Part shown: positions 31,462-40,848 of the stretch, piece by piece | How the letters are laid out: each line of letters starts with the position of its first letter | Numbering within the stretch: the first letter of the stretch is position 1 | Virus record (IMG/VR): IMGVR_UViG_3300046804_002698 | Span: 1 to 59,836 of that record | Source of the DNA: a virus | Strand: one strand, 5' to 3' | DNA: 59,836 nucleotides | Notes under the pieces: model-generated | Databases searched by the model: none | Told to the model about the DNA's origin: nothing | The model's input: the letters and a program-made list of their open reading frames with translations, nothing else | Position numbers and translations under genes: made by a program

Positions 31462-33452
31462 TGGCTGACATAATAAAAAAAGTAGAAAATCTAAAACCAG
31501 GTAAAAATTATATTTTTAGCGTAAGAACAAAAAATACAGACCTTAATGCTTACTCAGAAAATGTTAACTCTATTTTAGTTTCTATTCCAAAAGACTCAAC
31601 AATCCCTGGGCTAATAACAAACCTTAACCTGTACGCGTCGTTTGAAAATGTGATGTTTGCTTTTGATTTTAGCAATGAATTAGACATAGCAAAATATGAA
31701 TATGAATTATATGATAATTCTTCGGGTACAGGAACTCCTGTCTCAAGTGGATTTAATTTGGCTAATGTTTTTTCTGTAGCAGTATCAAACAGTACAGATA
31801 CACAAACAAAAAATTATTGGGGTCGAGTTAGAACAGTTGATACATCTGAAAATGTTGGACCTTGGACATCTTTAGTTCAAACAGATCAATCAACTCCTTT
31901 GATAAACAGCCAATACATAAGTAGTTTAACAGCATCTAAAATAACCGCTGGAACAATCGGTGCTCATACCATAACTATGGCTGGAGCAAATTCAATACTT
32001 AAATCAAATAATTATGCGGCAGCAAATGCTACGTTTGGCGGAACCGGTTGGAAGATAAGCGGAGATGGCAAAGCGGTGTTTAATGACGCTAGCATTAGAT
32101 CTAGTTTAGATATTGGTGAAGACCAGGGAACTTCAGATGCAACGTCATTCCACGTTGATGTTAATGGAAACATGTGGCTAGGTTCCAATAGCGCAAGCCT
32201 TGAATCAGCTCCATTTAAAGTTTTAAATACTGGTGACGTAACAGCAAATAGTTTAACGTTAACAGGTAAAACAGTTTTAGATCCAGATAGCACAGCATCA
32301 ATATATTTAACTAATAATGAAAATGGCATTGGTCTTTATAATGACGCTAATACAGCTTTTTATGTTGACGCAAATGAACAATTTTCTTTAGGTAACAAAT
32401 TAACCTGGTCAAACAGTGTTTTAACTGTACAAGGTGTTTTGAAATTAAGCGACGGTTCTGATGTATTAGATTCTGGAGATGTTTCAAATATAGCGCAAGA
32501 TCTTGTTGATGAATTTGGTAACGCCATCTATGAAGATGGATTTATAGGCGGTTTAACTATATCTGCTAATACAATGTATTATGGAAACGGAAATTTTGCT
32601 AGTGGTGATACAGCTTTTTATGTTGGGAAAAATCCTGGTGGTCAAGCTAATTTTTCTTTAGGAAACAAATTAAGTTGGGACGGATCAACATTAAGTGTTG
32701 ATGGAGAAATAAACGCAACATCCGGAAATATTTCTGGCGCCTTGGTTACGGGAACTATTGACGCAGCAGATATTAGTGGAGTTAATATTACTGGGGTTAA
32801 TATTACTGGTTCAGAAATTAATGGAACTTTATACCAAAATCCAAGCGGAAGGATTAGATTGCCAACAGATGATAGCTATATAGCTCTTGGTGTTGATTAC
32901 GCAGGCTCTGCAACACAGTGCTACATTTATACAGGTTATGATGGTGGCGTTGCTCAAGGTTTGAGAATTGATACGAGCTTTAATGGTAGCACAGTGATTG
33001 CAGGTCAAACTTGGTATATTAATAATGATGAATTTATTTCTGCAAGAACAATTGTTGGCCTTGATACCCACGTGTCGTCCGGAAGCGTGCTTGTCGTCAA
33101 CGGCGGGGAGGTGTACAGGCAGGCCTCGATGAGGGAGCTCAAAGAAAATATCGAAGACTTCAGTAACGTAGGGTTGATAGATGAACTGCGTCCGAGAACA
33201 TTTACTTGGAAAGCGCCAAAAAACGCTCACAAGCCGGAGACAGAAGAAGAAAAAGTGCGCAGAGAGTCCTCAGTACATATTGGATTCGTTGCTGAAGAGG
33301 TTGAAGAGGTCAGTGACGGACTACTGTCGATCTACAACTATGAAGTAGGAGGCAACGGAGAGGTCGAGATGTATAAGCACCTTGATATTCTGGCGTTGAC
33401 CGTGGCTGCGGTCAAAGACTTGCGCAAAAGGGTATCAGAACTAGAAAAATAA
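31461..33452 (+). CDS. tail fibre with C-terminal S74 self-cleaving chaperone (663 aa)
   Basis: The N-terminus looks like a fibronectin type III strand set (LKPGKNYIFSVRTKNTDLNA). Repetitive beta segments follow (GDVTANSLTLTGKTVL; two copies of FSLGNKL.W). The last 110 residues, ASMRELKENIEDFSNVGLID to VKDLRKRVSELEK, match the intramolecular chaperone (endosialidase type, peptidase S74) that trimerises fibres and cleaves itself off at a serine. The DNA of this domain (about 33065-33450) is much richer in GC than the rest of the gene, a sign of module exchange. Confidence 0.8.
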   Translation: MADIIKKVENLKPGKNYIFSVRTKNTDLNAYSENVNSILVSIPKDSTIPGLITNLNLYASFENVMFAFDFSNELDIAKYEYELYDNSSGTGTPVSSGFNLANVFSVAVSNSTDTQTKNYWGRVRTVDTSENVGPWTSLVQTDQSTPLINSQYISSLTASKITAGTIGAHTITMAGANSILKSNNYAAANATFGGTGWKISGDGKAVFNDASIRSSLDIGEDQGTSDATSFHVDVNGNMWLGSNSASLESAPFKVLNTGDVTANSLTLTGKTVLDPDSTASIYLTNNENGIGLYNDANTAFYVDANEQFSLGNKLTWSNSVLTVQGVLKLSDGSDVLDSGDVSNIAQDLVDEFGNAIYEDGFIGGLTISANTMYYGNGNFASGDTAFYVGKNPGGQANFSLGNKLSWDGSTLSVDGEINATSGNISGALVTGTIDAADISGVNITGVNITGSEINGTLYQNPSGRIRLPTDDSYIALGVDYAGSATQCYIYTGYDGGVAQGLRIDTSFNGSTVIAGQTWYINNDEFISARTIVGLDTHVSSGSVLVVNGGEVYRQASMRELKENIEDFSNVGLIDELRPRTFTWKAPKNAHKPETEEEKVRRESSVHIGFVAEEVEEVSDGLLSIYNYEVGGNGEVEMYKHLDILALTVAAVKDLRKRVSELEK

Positions 33453-33465
33453 TATTATAATAAAA

Positions 33466-33494
33466 TTGACAAAACCACTATTCAAAGATAGTAT
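33466..33494 (+). promoter_or_regulatory. sigma-70-type promoter TTGACA-17-TAGTAT
   Basis: Consensus TTGACA and TAGTAT with 17-bp spacing, just after the S74 fibre gene and 12 bases before the ATG of the next gene. It would drive the head genes (portal, protease, capsid). Confidence 0.7.
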
Positions 33495-33505
33495 GTAATA
33501 TACAT

Positions 33506-33718
33506 ATGTCTAAAATGATTAATAAAGAAGAAAAAAATATTTTAAATATGGAAAACATAAACAATCAAAATCTTGATTCTAATTTAGATATAAATATAAT
33601 TATAGCAACATTTCAAGAGAAACTTAGTAATTTAATGACTGAATTAGTTATTAAAGAAGCTACAATTAAACAACAAGCAAATTTAATTAAAAGATTAAAA
33701 GGACAAAATTATGAGTGA
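33506..33718 (+). CDS. small coiled-coil protein (70 aa)
   Basis: MSKMINKEEKNILNMENINN, followed by a leucine-rich helix (IATFQEKLSNLMTELVIKE) and ending KRLKGQNYE. It overlaps the next gene by eight bases. Unknown; possibly a head-assembly factor given the portal context. Confidence 0.55.
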   Translation: MSKMINKEEKNILNMENINNQNLDSNLDINIIIATFQEKLSNLMTELVIKEATIKQQANLIKRLKGQNYE

Positions 33719-33896
33719 TGTAACAGATGTAGATACTGAGAAAAAAGATTTTTCTGTTGAGATTAAAATTAGTGAACAGAACCTTTCTTACAGAAGCGAT
33801 TTTGCAGAAGCAGAAACAGTTTTTTGGCTGGAAGCAGTAAAAGATCTTATTATCAAGAATGCTTTCAATAAAGCTGGGCTTGAACAAGGTAACTAA
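33711..33896 (+). CDS. small hypothetical protein (61 aa)
   Basis: MSDVTDVDTEKKDFSVEIKI with a helical end (TVFWLEAVKDLIIKNAFNKA). It lies between the promoter at 33466 and the portal. No motif. Confidence 0.5.
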   Translation: MSDVTDVDTEKKDFSVEIKISEQNLSYRSDFAEAETVFWLEAVKDLIIKNAFNKAGLEQGN

Positions 33897-33912
33897 CTTA
33901 TAAAAATATAAT

Positions 33913-33935
33913 CTAATAAGTACTATTCTTATTAG
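33913..33935 (+). repeat. 8-bp hairpin ahead of the portal gene
   Basis: CTAATAAG and CTTATTAG around TACTATT, 20 bases before the portal start. Low GC and no T-run argue against a terminator. It could protect the 5' end of a processed mRNA. Confidence 0.5.
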
Positions 33936-33954
33936 AATTATATAGGAGCTGCCG

Positions 33955-35649
33955 ATGCCATTAGTAGATTATTTGCCATTTCGTCAAATAGACGAATTTA
34001 ACAATGGCAATTTTGTAGCCAAAACAATAGAGCCAGAAGACGTTGGTACTCTGGGCAAGGTAATGAAGGTGGCTTCGCTTGCCCTTGGCTATCATGGTTC
34101 TGTTTATTGGTATAATACAAGAGCCACTTTTGAGCCTTCTCCTTACGATTTTGACAGAATCATGCAGGCGATAGATACAGATTCTTATATTCGCCAAGCA
34201 ATGAATAAGTATAAAGAATTGTTTTGGAAAGAAAATTGGCAGATAGTTGGAGAAAATCCAGAAGCAGTTGCCTACCTTTATCAAAGAATAGACTTTTTAG
34301 AAATGACTATGAAGAGACCATTTTTAGATTTTCTCATAGAAGTTTCAGATCAGCTTTTTAAATATGCAAACTGTTTTGTGGTAAAAGCTAGAGGCGATAT
34401 ATCAGATTACTTTCCTGAAAAACTAACGCCCGTAGGCGCAGAGCAAACAGTAATAGGTTATTATCTAATACCAACTGAACAGGTAAGAATTTTAAGAGAT
34501 AGATTTAATAGACCTAAATCATATCAGCAAAGAACTGACCCTTTAACTTATTCACCGTCTATCAAAACTCCGGTATGGACTGCTGACAGAGTTATACATT
34601 TGCACTTTGATAAAAAAGCTGGGCGAGCTTTTGGTACTCCATTTTTAACAAATGTTTTAGATGACGTAATAGCATTAAGACAATTAGAAGAAGATATACA
34701 AAACTTAGTACACAGAGAATTATTTCCGTTGTACAAATATAAGATTGGTACAGCAGAACAGCCAGCAGAGCCAGAAGAAATTTCACGCGCAGCACATGAG
34801 ATAGAGAATCTAAGAACAGAAGGTGGTTTAATACTACCTTTCAGACACGACATAGAAGTCGTTGCATCAGGTAATCAGCTATTAGATGCATCAAGATACT
34901 TAGAGCACTTTAAGGAAAGAGTTGCTGTTGGTTTGGGTTTGGCGCCACATCACTTGGGCATGATGATGAATGGGGGAAACAGATCCGTAACAGATAGATT
35001 AGATGTTGCTCTTTATGATAAGATAAAACAGTATCAAAAACAATTTGCTGAGATAATTAGAGTAAATATATTTAATGAATTATTATTTGAAGGCGGATTT
35101 GATCCAATTAAAAATCCGGTTGAAGACGGTGTATCTGATCGTTGTTATTTTAAATTTAATGAAATAGATGTTGATACTCAAGTTAAAAAAGAAACGCACG
35201 TAATTCAAAAGTTTACAAACTCAGTTATATCTTTACCTGAAACAAGAAAAGAATTAGGTTTAGATCCCGAGATTGACGAAGCAGAACTATTTGCTGCTAT
35301 TCAGGCAAGAATCCAAATGGATCTTGCTACGCATCAAGCTGATGTCCAAGCAGCAACAACACCAGAACAAGGGGCAACAACTAAAACCTCACCGAGTGGT
35401 GGGACTACAAAGATTGCTGCACCAAAGCAGCCAAAATCAACAAACCTGCCAAATAAAACTCGCGGAGCTGCAAACATTATTAGACCAACAAATCAACAGG
35501 GTACAAGAACTTCTCCAAACATAAGAAGAACAGATGATTTATCTTGGTTATCAGTAGTTGAAAATCTTTTGGAAAAAGACTATACTGTGATATACACAGA
35601 CGAACTAACGTCAGATATTCCAAAGGATGAAGATGGGTCTATTAATTAA
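33955..35649 (+). CDS. portal protein (564 aa)
   Basis: Forms the dodecameric DNA channel at the capsid vertex. The protein starts MPLVDYLPFRQIDEFNNGNF. The middle has the portal-type pattern: IIYHLHFDKKAG-like (VIHLHFDKKAGRAFG), FLTNVLDDVIALRQLEEDIQ, and ERVAVGLGLAPHHLGMMMNG followed by RSVTDRLDVAL. The last 110 residues are Gln/Thr/Pro-rich and probably disordered. Ribosome site TATAGGAGCTGCCG. The location before protease and capsid genes fits. Confidence 0.85.
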   Translation: MPLVDYLPFRQIDEFNNGNFVAKTIEPEDVGTLGKVMKVASLALGYHGSVYWYNTRATFEPSPYDFDRIMQAIDTDSYIRQAMNKYKELFWKENWQIVGENPEAVAYLYQRIDFLEMTMKRPFLDFLIEVSDQLFKYANCFVVKARGDISDYFPEKLTPVGAEQTVIGYYLIPTEQVRILRDRFNRPKSYQQRTDPLTYSPSIKTPVWTADRVIHLHFDKKAGRAFGTPFLTNVLDDVIALRQLEEDIQNLVHRELFPLYKYKIGTAEQPAEPEEISRAAHEIENLRTEGGLILPFRHDIEVVASGNQLLDASRYLEHFKERVAVGLGLAPHHLGMMMNGGNRSVTDRLDVALYDKIKQYQKQFAEIIRVNIFNELLFEGGFDPIKNPVEDGVSDRCYFKFNEIDVDTQVKKETHVIQKFTNSVISLPETRKELGLDPEIDEAELFAAIQARIQMDLATHQADVQAATTPEQGATTKTSPSGGTTKIAAPKQPKSTNLPNKTRGAANIIRPTNQQGTRTSPNIRRTDDLSWLSVVENLLEKDYTVIYTDELTSDIPKDEDGSIN

Positions 35650-35908
35650 TTCAGAGATAAGTAAACAGTATCTTCTTGAAGAAGATGCAATTCAAGGTTT
35701 TAAAAAAGCTGTAGACAACAATCAAATTAGATTAGCTTTGCAGGTTCTAACAGAAATAGTTGATGCTTTCATGGAAGCGTTTGAAGTTTTAGTAGAACAA
35801 GAAGATACTCCTGTTGCTGAAGAAGTTGCACCGGTTGAAGTAAAAGCTGAAGAACCAAAAAAACCAACCGCTAAAAAAGCTGAAACAAAAGAAGAAAAAA
35901 CATCGTAA
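35627..35908 (+). CDS. small acidic protein after the portal (up to 93 aa)
   Basis: May start at ATG 35627 or at 35633 (MGLLINSEISKQYLL); both overlap the portal end. The first 50 residues are helical (VLTEIVDAFMEAFEVL), then a Lys/Glu/Pro-rich tail (AEEPKKPTAKKAETKEEK). Likely a head-related accessory. Function unknown. Confidence 0.6.
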   Translation: MKMGLLINSEISKQYLLEEDAIQGFKKAVDNNQIRLALQVLTEIVDAFMEAFEVLVEQEDTPVAEEVAPVEVKAEEPKKPTAKKAETKEEKTS

Positions 35909-35911
35909 GCA

Positions 35912-36682
35912 ATGAAGCTAATAATTGGTTGTCCAATTTACAAAAGAGACTGGATTCTACCAGGATGGATTAAATGTGTAATACGTCAATCCATCGATAT
36001 GAGAGATGTTGGTTTTATTTTTGAAACATCTCCTAATGATTTTGAAACTGTAAACTCTTTAATTACTTGGAAAAAAATAGATACAAGATTTCAGCTTTTT
36101 GAAATTAATGAAAGAAATGATATTCCTCATTTTGAACATGAGAACAATGGTAGACAATGGACTATGTCTAAATATCACAATATGGTTTCTTTAAGAAATT
36201 CTATTTTAGCTAAAGTTAGACAATACCAACCAGACTTTTATTTAAGTTTGGATTCAGATATTTTATTGGAAAATCCTAATACAATAGAACTTTTGATAGC
36301 TCACATAAAAGATGGAGCAGACGCTGTTTCTCCGCTCATGTTCATGACGCCAAATGATACTCGTTTTCCAAGTGTAATGTCTTGGAGAGACGAAAGCCAT
36401 GATGTGGCATACAGAAAAGATAATTATCCTTTGGGCGATTATTTTAAATCTGATGTTATTATGGCCGCTAAAATGATGTCAAAAGATGTTTATAATAATG
36501 TAGATTATGAATTTCATAAGCAGGGTGAAGACTTGGGTTGGTCTAAAAACGCCACAGAAAAAGGCTTTAATCTTTATAGTGCTTCGTATATCTATGCTCC
36601 ACACATAATGTCTAAAGATATGTATGCGCACTATTTGACAAATGGTGATTATAGAAGTAAAGTTTTACTTACCAAAGTTTGA
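35912..36682 (+). CDS. GT-A glycosyltransferase-like protein (256 aa)
   Basis: MKLIIGCPIYKRDWILPGWI opens a nucleotide-binding fold; YLSLDSDILLEN supplies the D-x-D metal/sugar-nucleotide motif near residue 112; EDLGWSKNATEKGFNLY resembles the acceptor-side acidic E-D segment. It would transfer a sugar, perhaps to capsid protein or host surface. A distant relative is at 57446-58252. Its position between portal and protease is odd, probably an inserted accessory gene. Confidence 0.65.
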   Translation: MKLIIGCPIYKRDWILPGWIKCVIRQSIDMRDVGFIFETSPNDFETVNSLITWKKIDTRFQLFEINERNDIPHFEHENNGRQWTMSKYHNMVSLRNSILAKVRQYQPDFYLSLDSDILLENPNTIELLIAHIKDGADAVSPLMFMTPNDTRFPSVMSWRDESHDVAYRKDNYPLGDYFKSDVIMAAKMMSKDVYNNVDYEFHKQGEDLGWSKNATEKGFNLYSASYIYAPHIMSKDMYAHYLTNGDYRSKVLLTKV

Positions 36683-36701
36683 TAAAGTAGGATATATTTA
36701 T

Positions 36702-36722
36702 ATAAGATTGTTTAATCTTATA
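36702..36722 (+). repeat. 8-bp hairpin before the protease gene
   Basis: ATAAGATT and AATCTTAT around GTTT, followed by A-rich DNA. Lies between the glycosyltransferase and protease genes and may be an mRNA-processing or weak termination stem. Confidence 0.5.
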
Positions 36723-36767
36723 AAAACAAATTTACTATAGAGATGATCAGTAATAAAGGAATAAATA

Positions 36768-38829
36768 ATGGCTTTTGATTTTGTAGAAAATTTCACCATA
36801 GAAATGCCAAACTTTTCTGAATCAAATTATAATTTTTCAGAAGCATTTGATAATAAACAAGGTTTAATAATCGAAGTCGCCGCAATACACGAGCGGACTA
36901 ACAGCTAACTATAATAATTATTCTGCCATAGAATTAGAAAAAGCTTTGCAATCTTGGGTTGAACCATACCCAAAGCCCATTATCTTAAACCATGATCTTA
37001 ATTCTGAGCCAATTGGCCGTGTTATGGCAGCAAGAATGGATAAAGAAGAAGACGGGTCTTCCTATGTCCGTTTGCAAATAGCTGTTACTGATCCCGTTGC
37101 GGCACAAAAAATAGCAGATAAAAGATACATGACTGGTTCAGTTGGCGGTAGAGCCGGGAAAGCAATATGTTCTATATCTGGCGATGATTTGGCGGCAGAA
37201 GACGCTAATGGCAAACCAAACATTGCTAAATATAAAAGAGGTAAAATTTATAAAGGCAAGATGGCTTTTGTCGACATGCAGGATATTTCTTTTAAAGAAT
37301 ACTCTTTTGTAAACCAACCAGCTGATCAAAGATCTGGCGTAAGAGATTCAAAAACTGTAGAAGGTAAAGCCCCAGTATCTGATTCAGAAAATTGGGTAGC
37401 AAGAAGCTCTGCATTTGTTTTACATATGGATGATGATGATATTGTTTCCATAAATGAAAATCAATCAATGTTTAAGAATATGAAGAAAAAAGAATCAAGG
37501 CCAGTTTATTTGCATCTAAAAGGAGCATTCCTTAGTGCAATGGCTGTCCAAGAGAATGAAAATGTAAATAACGAAAGGGTTTCATTACTATCTAATGAAG
37601 ACTCTATCGATAAAGAATATGAGGAGAATCTTAAAATGGATGATGCTGCAGTTACAGAAGACATCCTCGCCGTCTCTCAAGAGCTTAGCGAAGACCTTTC
37701 TAACCTAGCGAATGCTTCTGTAAAAGAAGAAGCTGTTACTGAAAAACCAGAACAAGAAGAAAAAGTTGAAGAAGTTAATTCAGCTGAAGAAAAAGTTAAA
37801 GATACAATTGTAGAGGCCGAAGATTCATCTTTAGGTTCAGCTCTTCAAAAAGTTTTGAATGACACAATAGTATTTTATTATGCAGCTCACAGAGCACACT
37901 GGAACGTTGAAGGTGAAGATTTTACTGAATTCCATCAACTATTTTCAATGATTTACGAAGATGCAATTGGCTCAGTAGACGACATCGCAGAAAATATGAG
38001 AAAACTTCAAATGTTCCCAGTAACATTAACCGAATCTGTTATGAATGCATCTTTTAAAGATGATATAACAATAACTGAAGCACTTGGTTTGGCACAAGGT
38101 ATTCTTGAAAAGAATAATATGGTTAATGCAAGCGTTCTTGCAGCTTTTGCAAGCGCAAACGCAGCAAACGAACAAGGCATTGCAAACTTCCTTGCAGAGC
38201 GCGATGACAAGCATAAGAAGTGGGCTTGGCAGTTGCGTTCGTCACTAAAGATGGACGCAGAAGACGCCGCTGAAGAAGCATGGAGAGAAGAAAACAAGTC
38301 TACAGAAGTTGCAGAAGCAACAGAAGAACAGGATGAAAAAGTAGTTGTTGATTCTGTTAAATCTGAAATTTCTGAAGAAAATAAAGAGACTGAAGGAACA
38401 GAAGCAGAGCTCACTAGTGAGGAAGTTGCTCCTGAGCAAAATGCAGATGATTCAGTCAACAAACTTCAGGCTCTTGAAGAAGAAAACCAAAAGCTTAGAA
38501 GCGCATTGCATAGAACTCTTGCAGAAAGAGTTGTTGATGCAAAGATTACAATTGGTATTGAATCCTATGAAGCTAGAGAAGAATTAATAGCTGATCACGT
38601 TAAGCGTACAGCTTCTTCTTTAGCTGATTCTTTAAGAGATCTTGCAGGTATGCCAGCAGCCAAAAAGGCAAAGGCAATCTTGCCAGAAATTAATTCTGAA
38701 ATCGAAGCTAGCGAGAATGAGACAGGTGTCATAACTCTTGATAGACAAGATGAAGAAAAAGAAACAACGGAGACAGCACCGGTTGAGGACATCTTTGTAG
38801 ATGCTCTTATGGGCCGTCGTAAACTTTAA
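36768..38829 (+). CDS. prohead protease - Dps-like - scaffold polyprotein, one CGGA shift site (686 aa)
   Basis: Frame 0 from ATG 36768 (ribosome site AAAGGAATAAATA) needs a +1 step at CGGA 36894 (EVAAIHE-x-LTANYNNYS). Protease domain about 1-140: NHDL near 73 (His), TGSVGG near 123 (Ser). A Dps/mini-ferritin region at about 352-497 has AAHRAHWNVEGEDFTEFHQL, YEDAIGSVDDIAENMRK and AERDDKHKKWAWQL. The C-terminal 120 residues form an acidic coiled coil (LQALEEENQKLRSALHRTLA) typical of scaffold. Known: many phages encode protease and scaffold together and release scaffold by cleavage. Inferred: the ferritin-like part is packed inside the head. Confidence 0.8.
36894..36897 (+). other. CGGA +1 shift site 4
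   Basis: CAC GAG CGG ACT AAC AGC TAA stops the first frame after 46 residues. Four-base reading gives IHE-x-LTANYNNYS. In related proteases I recall a glycine at this spot (H-x-G-x-T-x-N), which suggests x is Gly. Confidence 0.85.
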
Positions 38830-38850
38830 AACATTAAGGAGATAACTTAA

Positions 38851-39624
38851 ATGAGTTTAGCAAAATTTCGTAAAGTTGGCACCAAAACAGGTGCCGGTCG
38901 CTTTGTAGTTTCGCAGGGTATTGCACCTGCAGCCTACTTGCTCACACACCCAGGTCTTCCAACCTGGTACAAGGATTCAGAAGATGATCGCTTCGAGGTA
39001 GTTATTACCAAGGGAACCATCTTGTCTGTAGTTGCAGACAGCAACGGCGATGCCCGTGTTGTTCCTGCAAACGGTACATCCTCATCCAAGTCTTGGGGCG
39101 ATTCAATGCCATCAACTTGGGACCCAATGAATGGTGCAACACCAAACTATTCTTCTGGCGCAACTGACACAGTTACTGTAGCAGCTCGCTCCATTCCAAT
39201 TGGCGTAGCACAGTATGACCTCTATCGTCCTTTCGATAAGGGTACATCACAGGGTGCAGGTTTCATTACCCATGGTTACGTAGAGTACCCAATGGTTAGT
39301 GGATTGAACGCTGACGTAACTGTCGGTTCGGTTGTTAGATCGGACAGCATGGGACGTCCAGTTAAGGCAGCTGCTAGCGATTTTTATGATTCGTCAGCAG
39401 CCTATTCTTACCTCCAGGTTGGTAAGGTAGTGGAAGTAGAACAGTTTGCAACCAACTTTGATGATGGTCTACTGTCCTACATGCAATTGCCATCAGACCC
39501 AGGTGCTTTGAAGACCGTATATGAGCTTACTCGCTCAGGTACATATTCTGGCAAGTTGGGTATACGTTCCAACTTGGACGTTACAAATGTGATTGGTGCA
39601 TTCCGCGTCAATCTTACACTTTAA
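38851..39624 (+). CDS. capsid decoration-type protein (257 aa)
   Basis: MSLAKFRKVGTKTGAGRFVV, beta-rich with PTWYKDSEDDRFEVVITKGT and a long central loop region. It lies between protease/scaffold and major capsid, the usual place of a head-stabilising protein. Like the capsid gene it uses more C-ending codons than its neighbours, consistent with high expression. Family not certain. Ribosome site AAGGAGAT. Confidence 0.6.
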   Translation: MSLAKFRKVGTKTGAGRFVVSQGIAPAAYLLTHPGLPTWYKDSEDDRFEVVITKGTILSVVADSNGDARVVPANGTSSSKSWGDSMPSTWDPMNGATPNYSSGATDTVTVAARSIPIGVAQYDLYRPFDKGTSQGAGFITHGYVEYPMVSGLNADVTVGSVVRSDSMGRPVKAAASDFYDSSAAYSYLQVGKVVEVEQFATNFDDGLLSYMQLPSDPGALKTVYELTRSGTYSGKLGIRSNLDVTNVIGAFRVNLTL

Positions 39625-39654
39625 TAAAACAATAGCAGGAGGAAAGATCCTAAG

Positions 39655-40716
39655 ATGAGTAAGACAATCCAAGAGCTCCTCTCGGGTCTCCCAGCATGGG
39701 AGACTGTATTAACCGAGGATGGGCACATCGATGAAAACAATAGAGTGACCATCAAAGAGGCTTTTGCATCACCAGATGCAGCAGCACTTTTTCCGAAGGT
39801 CATCTCTCGTACACTAAGAGAAGCAGCAGAGCCACAACTTCTTGTTACTCCGCTTCTTTCAACAGTGCGCCTAGGAAAGGGACGCTCCTTGGAGTTCCCA
39901 GCAGTCAACGCAATTCAAGCAGCAGAAATTCCTGAAGGTCAAGAGTACCCAGAGCAGGCACTCGCATTCGCCAAGCAGATTGAAGGCAAAGTCTCGAAGA
40001 AGGGCGTTAAGCTCTCCTTCACAGAGGAAGTCATTGCAGACTCCCTTTGGGACATCGTAGGTCTTCACGTCCGCGCAGCTGGTCGTGCGATGGCCCGTTT
40101 GAAAGAACAAATTGCCCTTAGCCGTTTCAAGGATGCAGCTACAATTGTATTCGACAACGACAGCGGCAGCTACCCTGATACAACTGGCAGAGGAATTGAT
40201 GGCGAGTTCAATGACACACTCCACTGGGATGATGTTATTGACATGGCAGCAGTTCTAATGGCAGAAAATCATGTCCCAACAGACTTTATCCTCCACCCAT
40301 TGATGTGGTCGGTATTCTTGAAGGATGCGATTTTCCACACAGGTGGTTCAGCAGCAGCCGTCAACACAAGCTGGGGTTACCGTCCAGATTCACCAAGTGG
40401 TGCACTAAACGCAACAGCTCCTATGGGCTTGAACGTAATTGTTACACCATTCGTAAGCTTCACCGCAAAGTCCGGTTCAACACCTGCTAAGTCAGATGTG
40501 TTCTTGATTGACCGCAATGAAGTTGGAACTCTTCTTGTCAAGGATGAAATGAGCACAGATCAGTTTGATGATCCAACTCGTGACATTCGTCAAATGAAGA
40601 TGAAAGAGCGTTATGACATCGTAATGCTTGGAGACGGTGAAGGAATCACAGTCGCTAAGAACGTTAACCTTGCTCGTAACTACGAAGTAGGCGTTTACAA
40701 TCAGGTAAGCATCTAA
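39655..40716 (+). CDS. major capsid protein, HK97-like (353 aa)
   Basis: MSKTIQELLSGLPAWETVLT, with N-terminal helix, E-loop region (AVNAIQAAEIPEGQEYPEQA), spine helix (RAAGRAMARLKEQIALSRFK) and a P-domain end with RQMKMKERYDIVMLGDGEGI. Its length and the order after decoration and scaffold genes fit. Codon use is biased to C/G-ending codons unlike the AT-rich tail genes, the expected mark of the most abundant product. Ribosome site AGGAGGAAAG is the strongest of the late genes. Confidence 0.85.
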   Translation: MSKTIQELLSGLPAWETVLTEDGHIDENNRVTIKEAFASPDAAALFPKVISRTLREAAEPQLLVTPLLSTVRLGKGRSLEFPAVNAIQAAEIPEGQEYPEQALAFAKQIEGKVSKKGVKLSFTEEVIADSLWDIVGLHVRAAGRAMARLKEQIALSRFKDAATIVFDNDSGSYPDTTGRGIDGEFNDTLHWDDVIDMAAVLMAENHVPTDFILHPLMWSVFLKDAIFHTGGSAAAVNTSWGYRPDSPSGALNATAPMGLNVIVTPFVSFTAKSGSTPAKSDVFLIDRNEVGTLLVKDEMSTDQFDDPTRDIRQMKMKERYDIVMLGDGEGITVAKNVNLARNYEVGVYNQVSI

Positions 40717-40756
40717 TAAAACCTTAGGGCTAGTTATAGTTACGAATCCCTAAACT

Positions 40757-40805
40757 ATAGGGGGTGTGAGAGCAATCTCCACCCCCTATTTTCATATTTG
40801 GTTTT
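40757..40805 (+). terminator. terminator after the capsid gene
   Basis: AGGGGGTG pairs with CACCCCCT around a TGAGAGCAATCTC loop that itself can pair (GAGA/TCTC). Followed by TTTTCATATTTGGTTTTT. A strong intrinsic terminator separating head and tail-fibre genes. Confidence 0.85.
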
Positions 40806-40848
40806 TCCGTATTACTATTGATAACAGTAAAACTTTTTGGAGAGTATT

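Noticed and set aside
33955-35649. Extra shift between the portal and the overlapping 35627 gene
   Set aside because: The overlap is a normal short gene overlap with the portal stop intact, and no CGG is in frame there.
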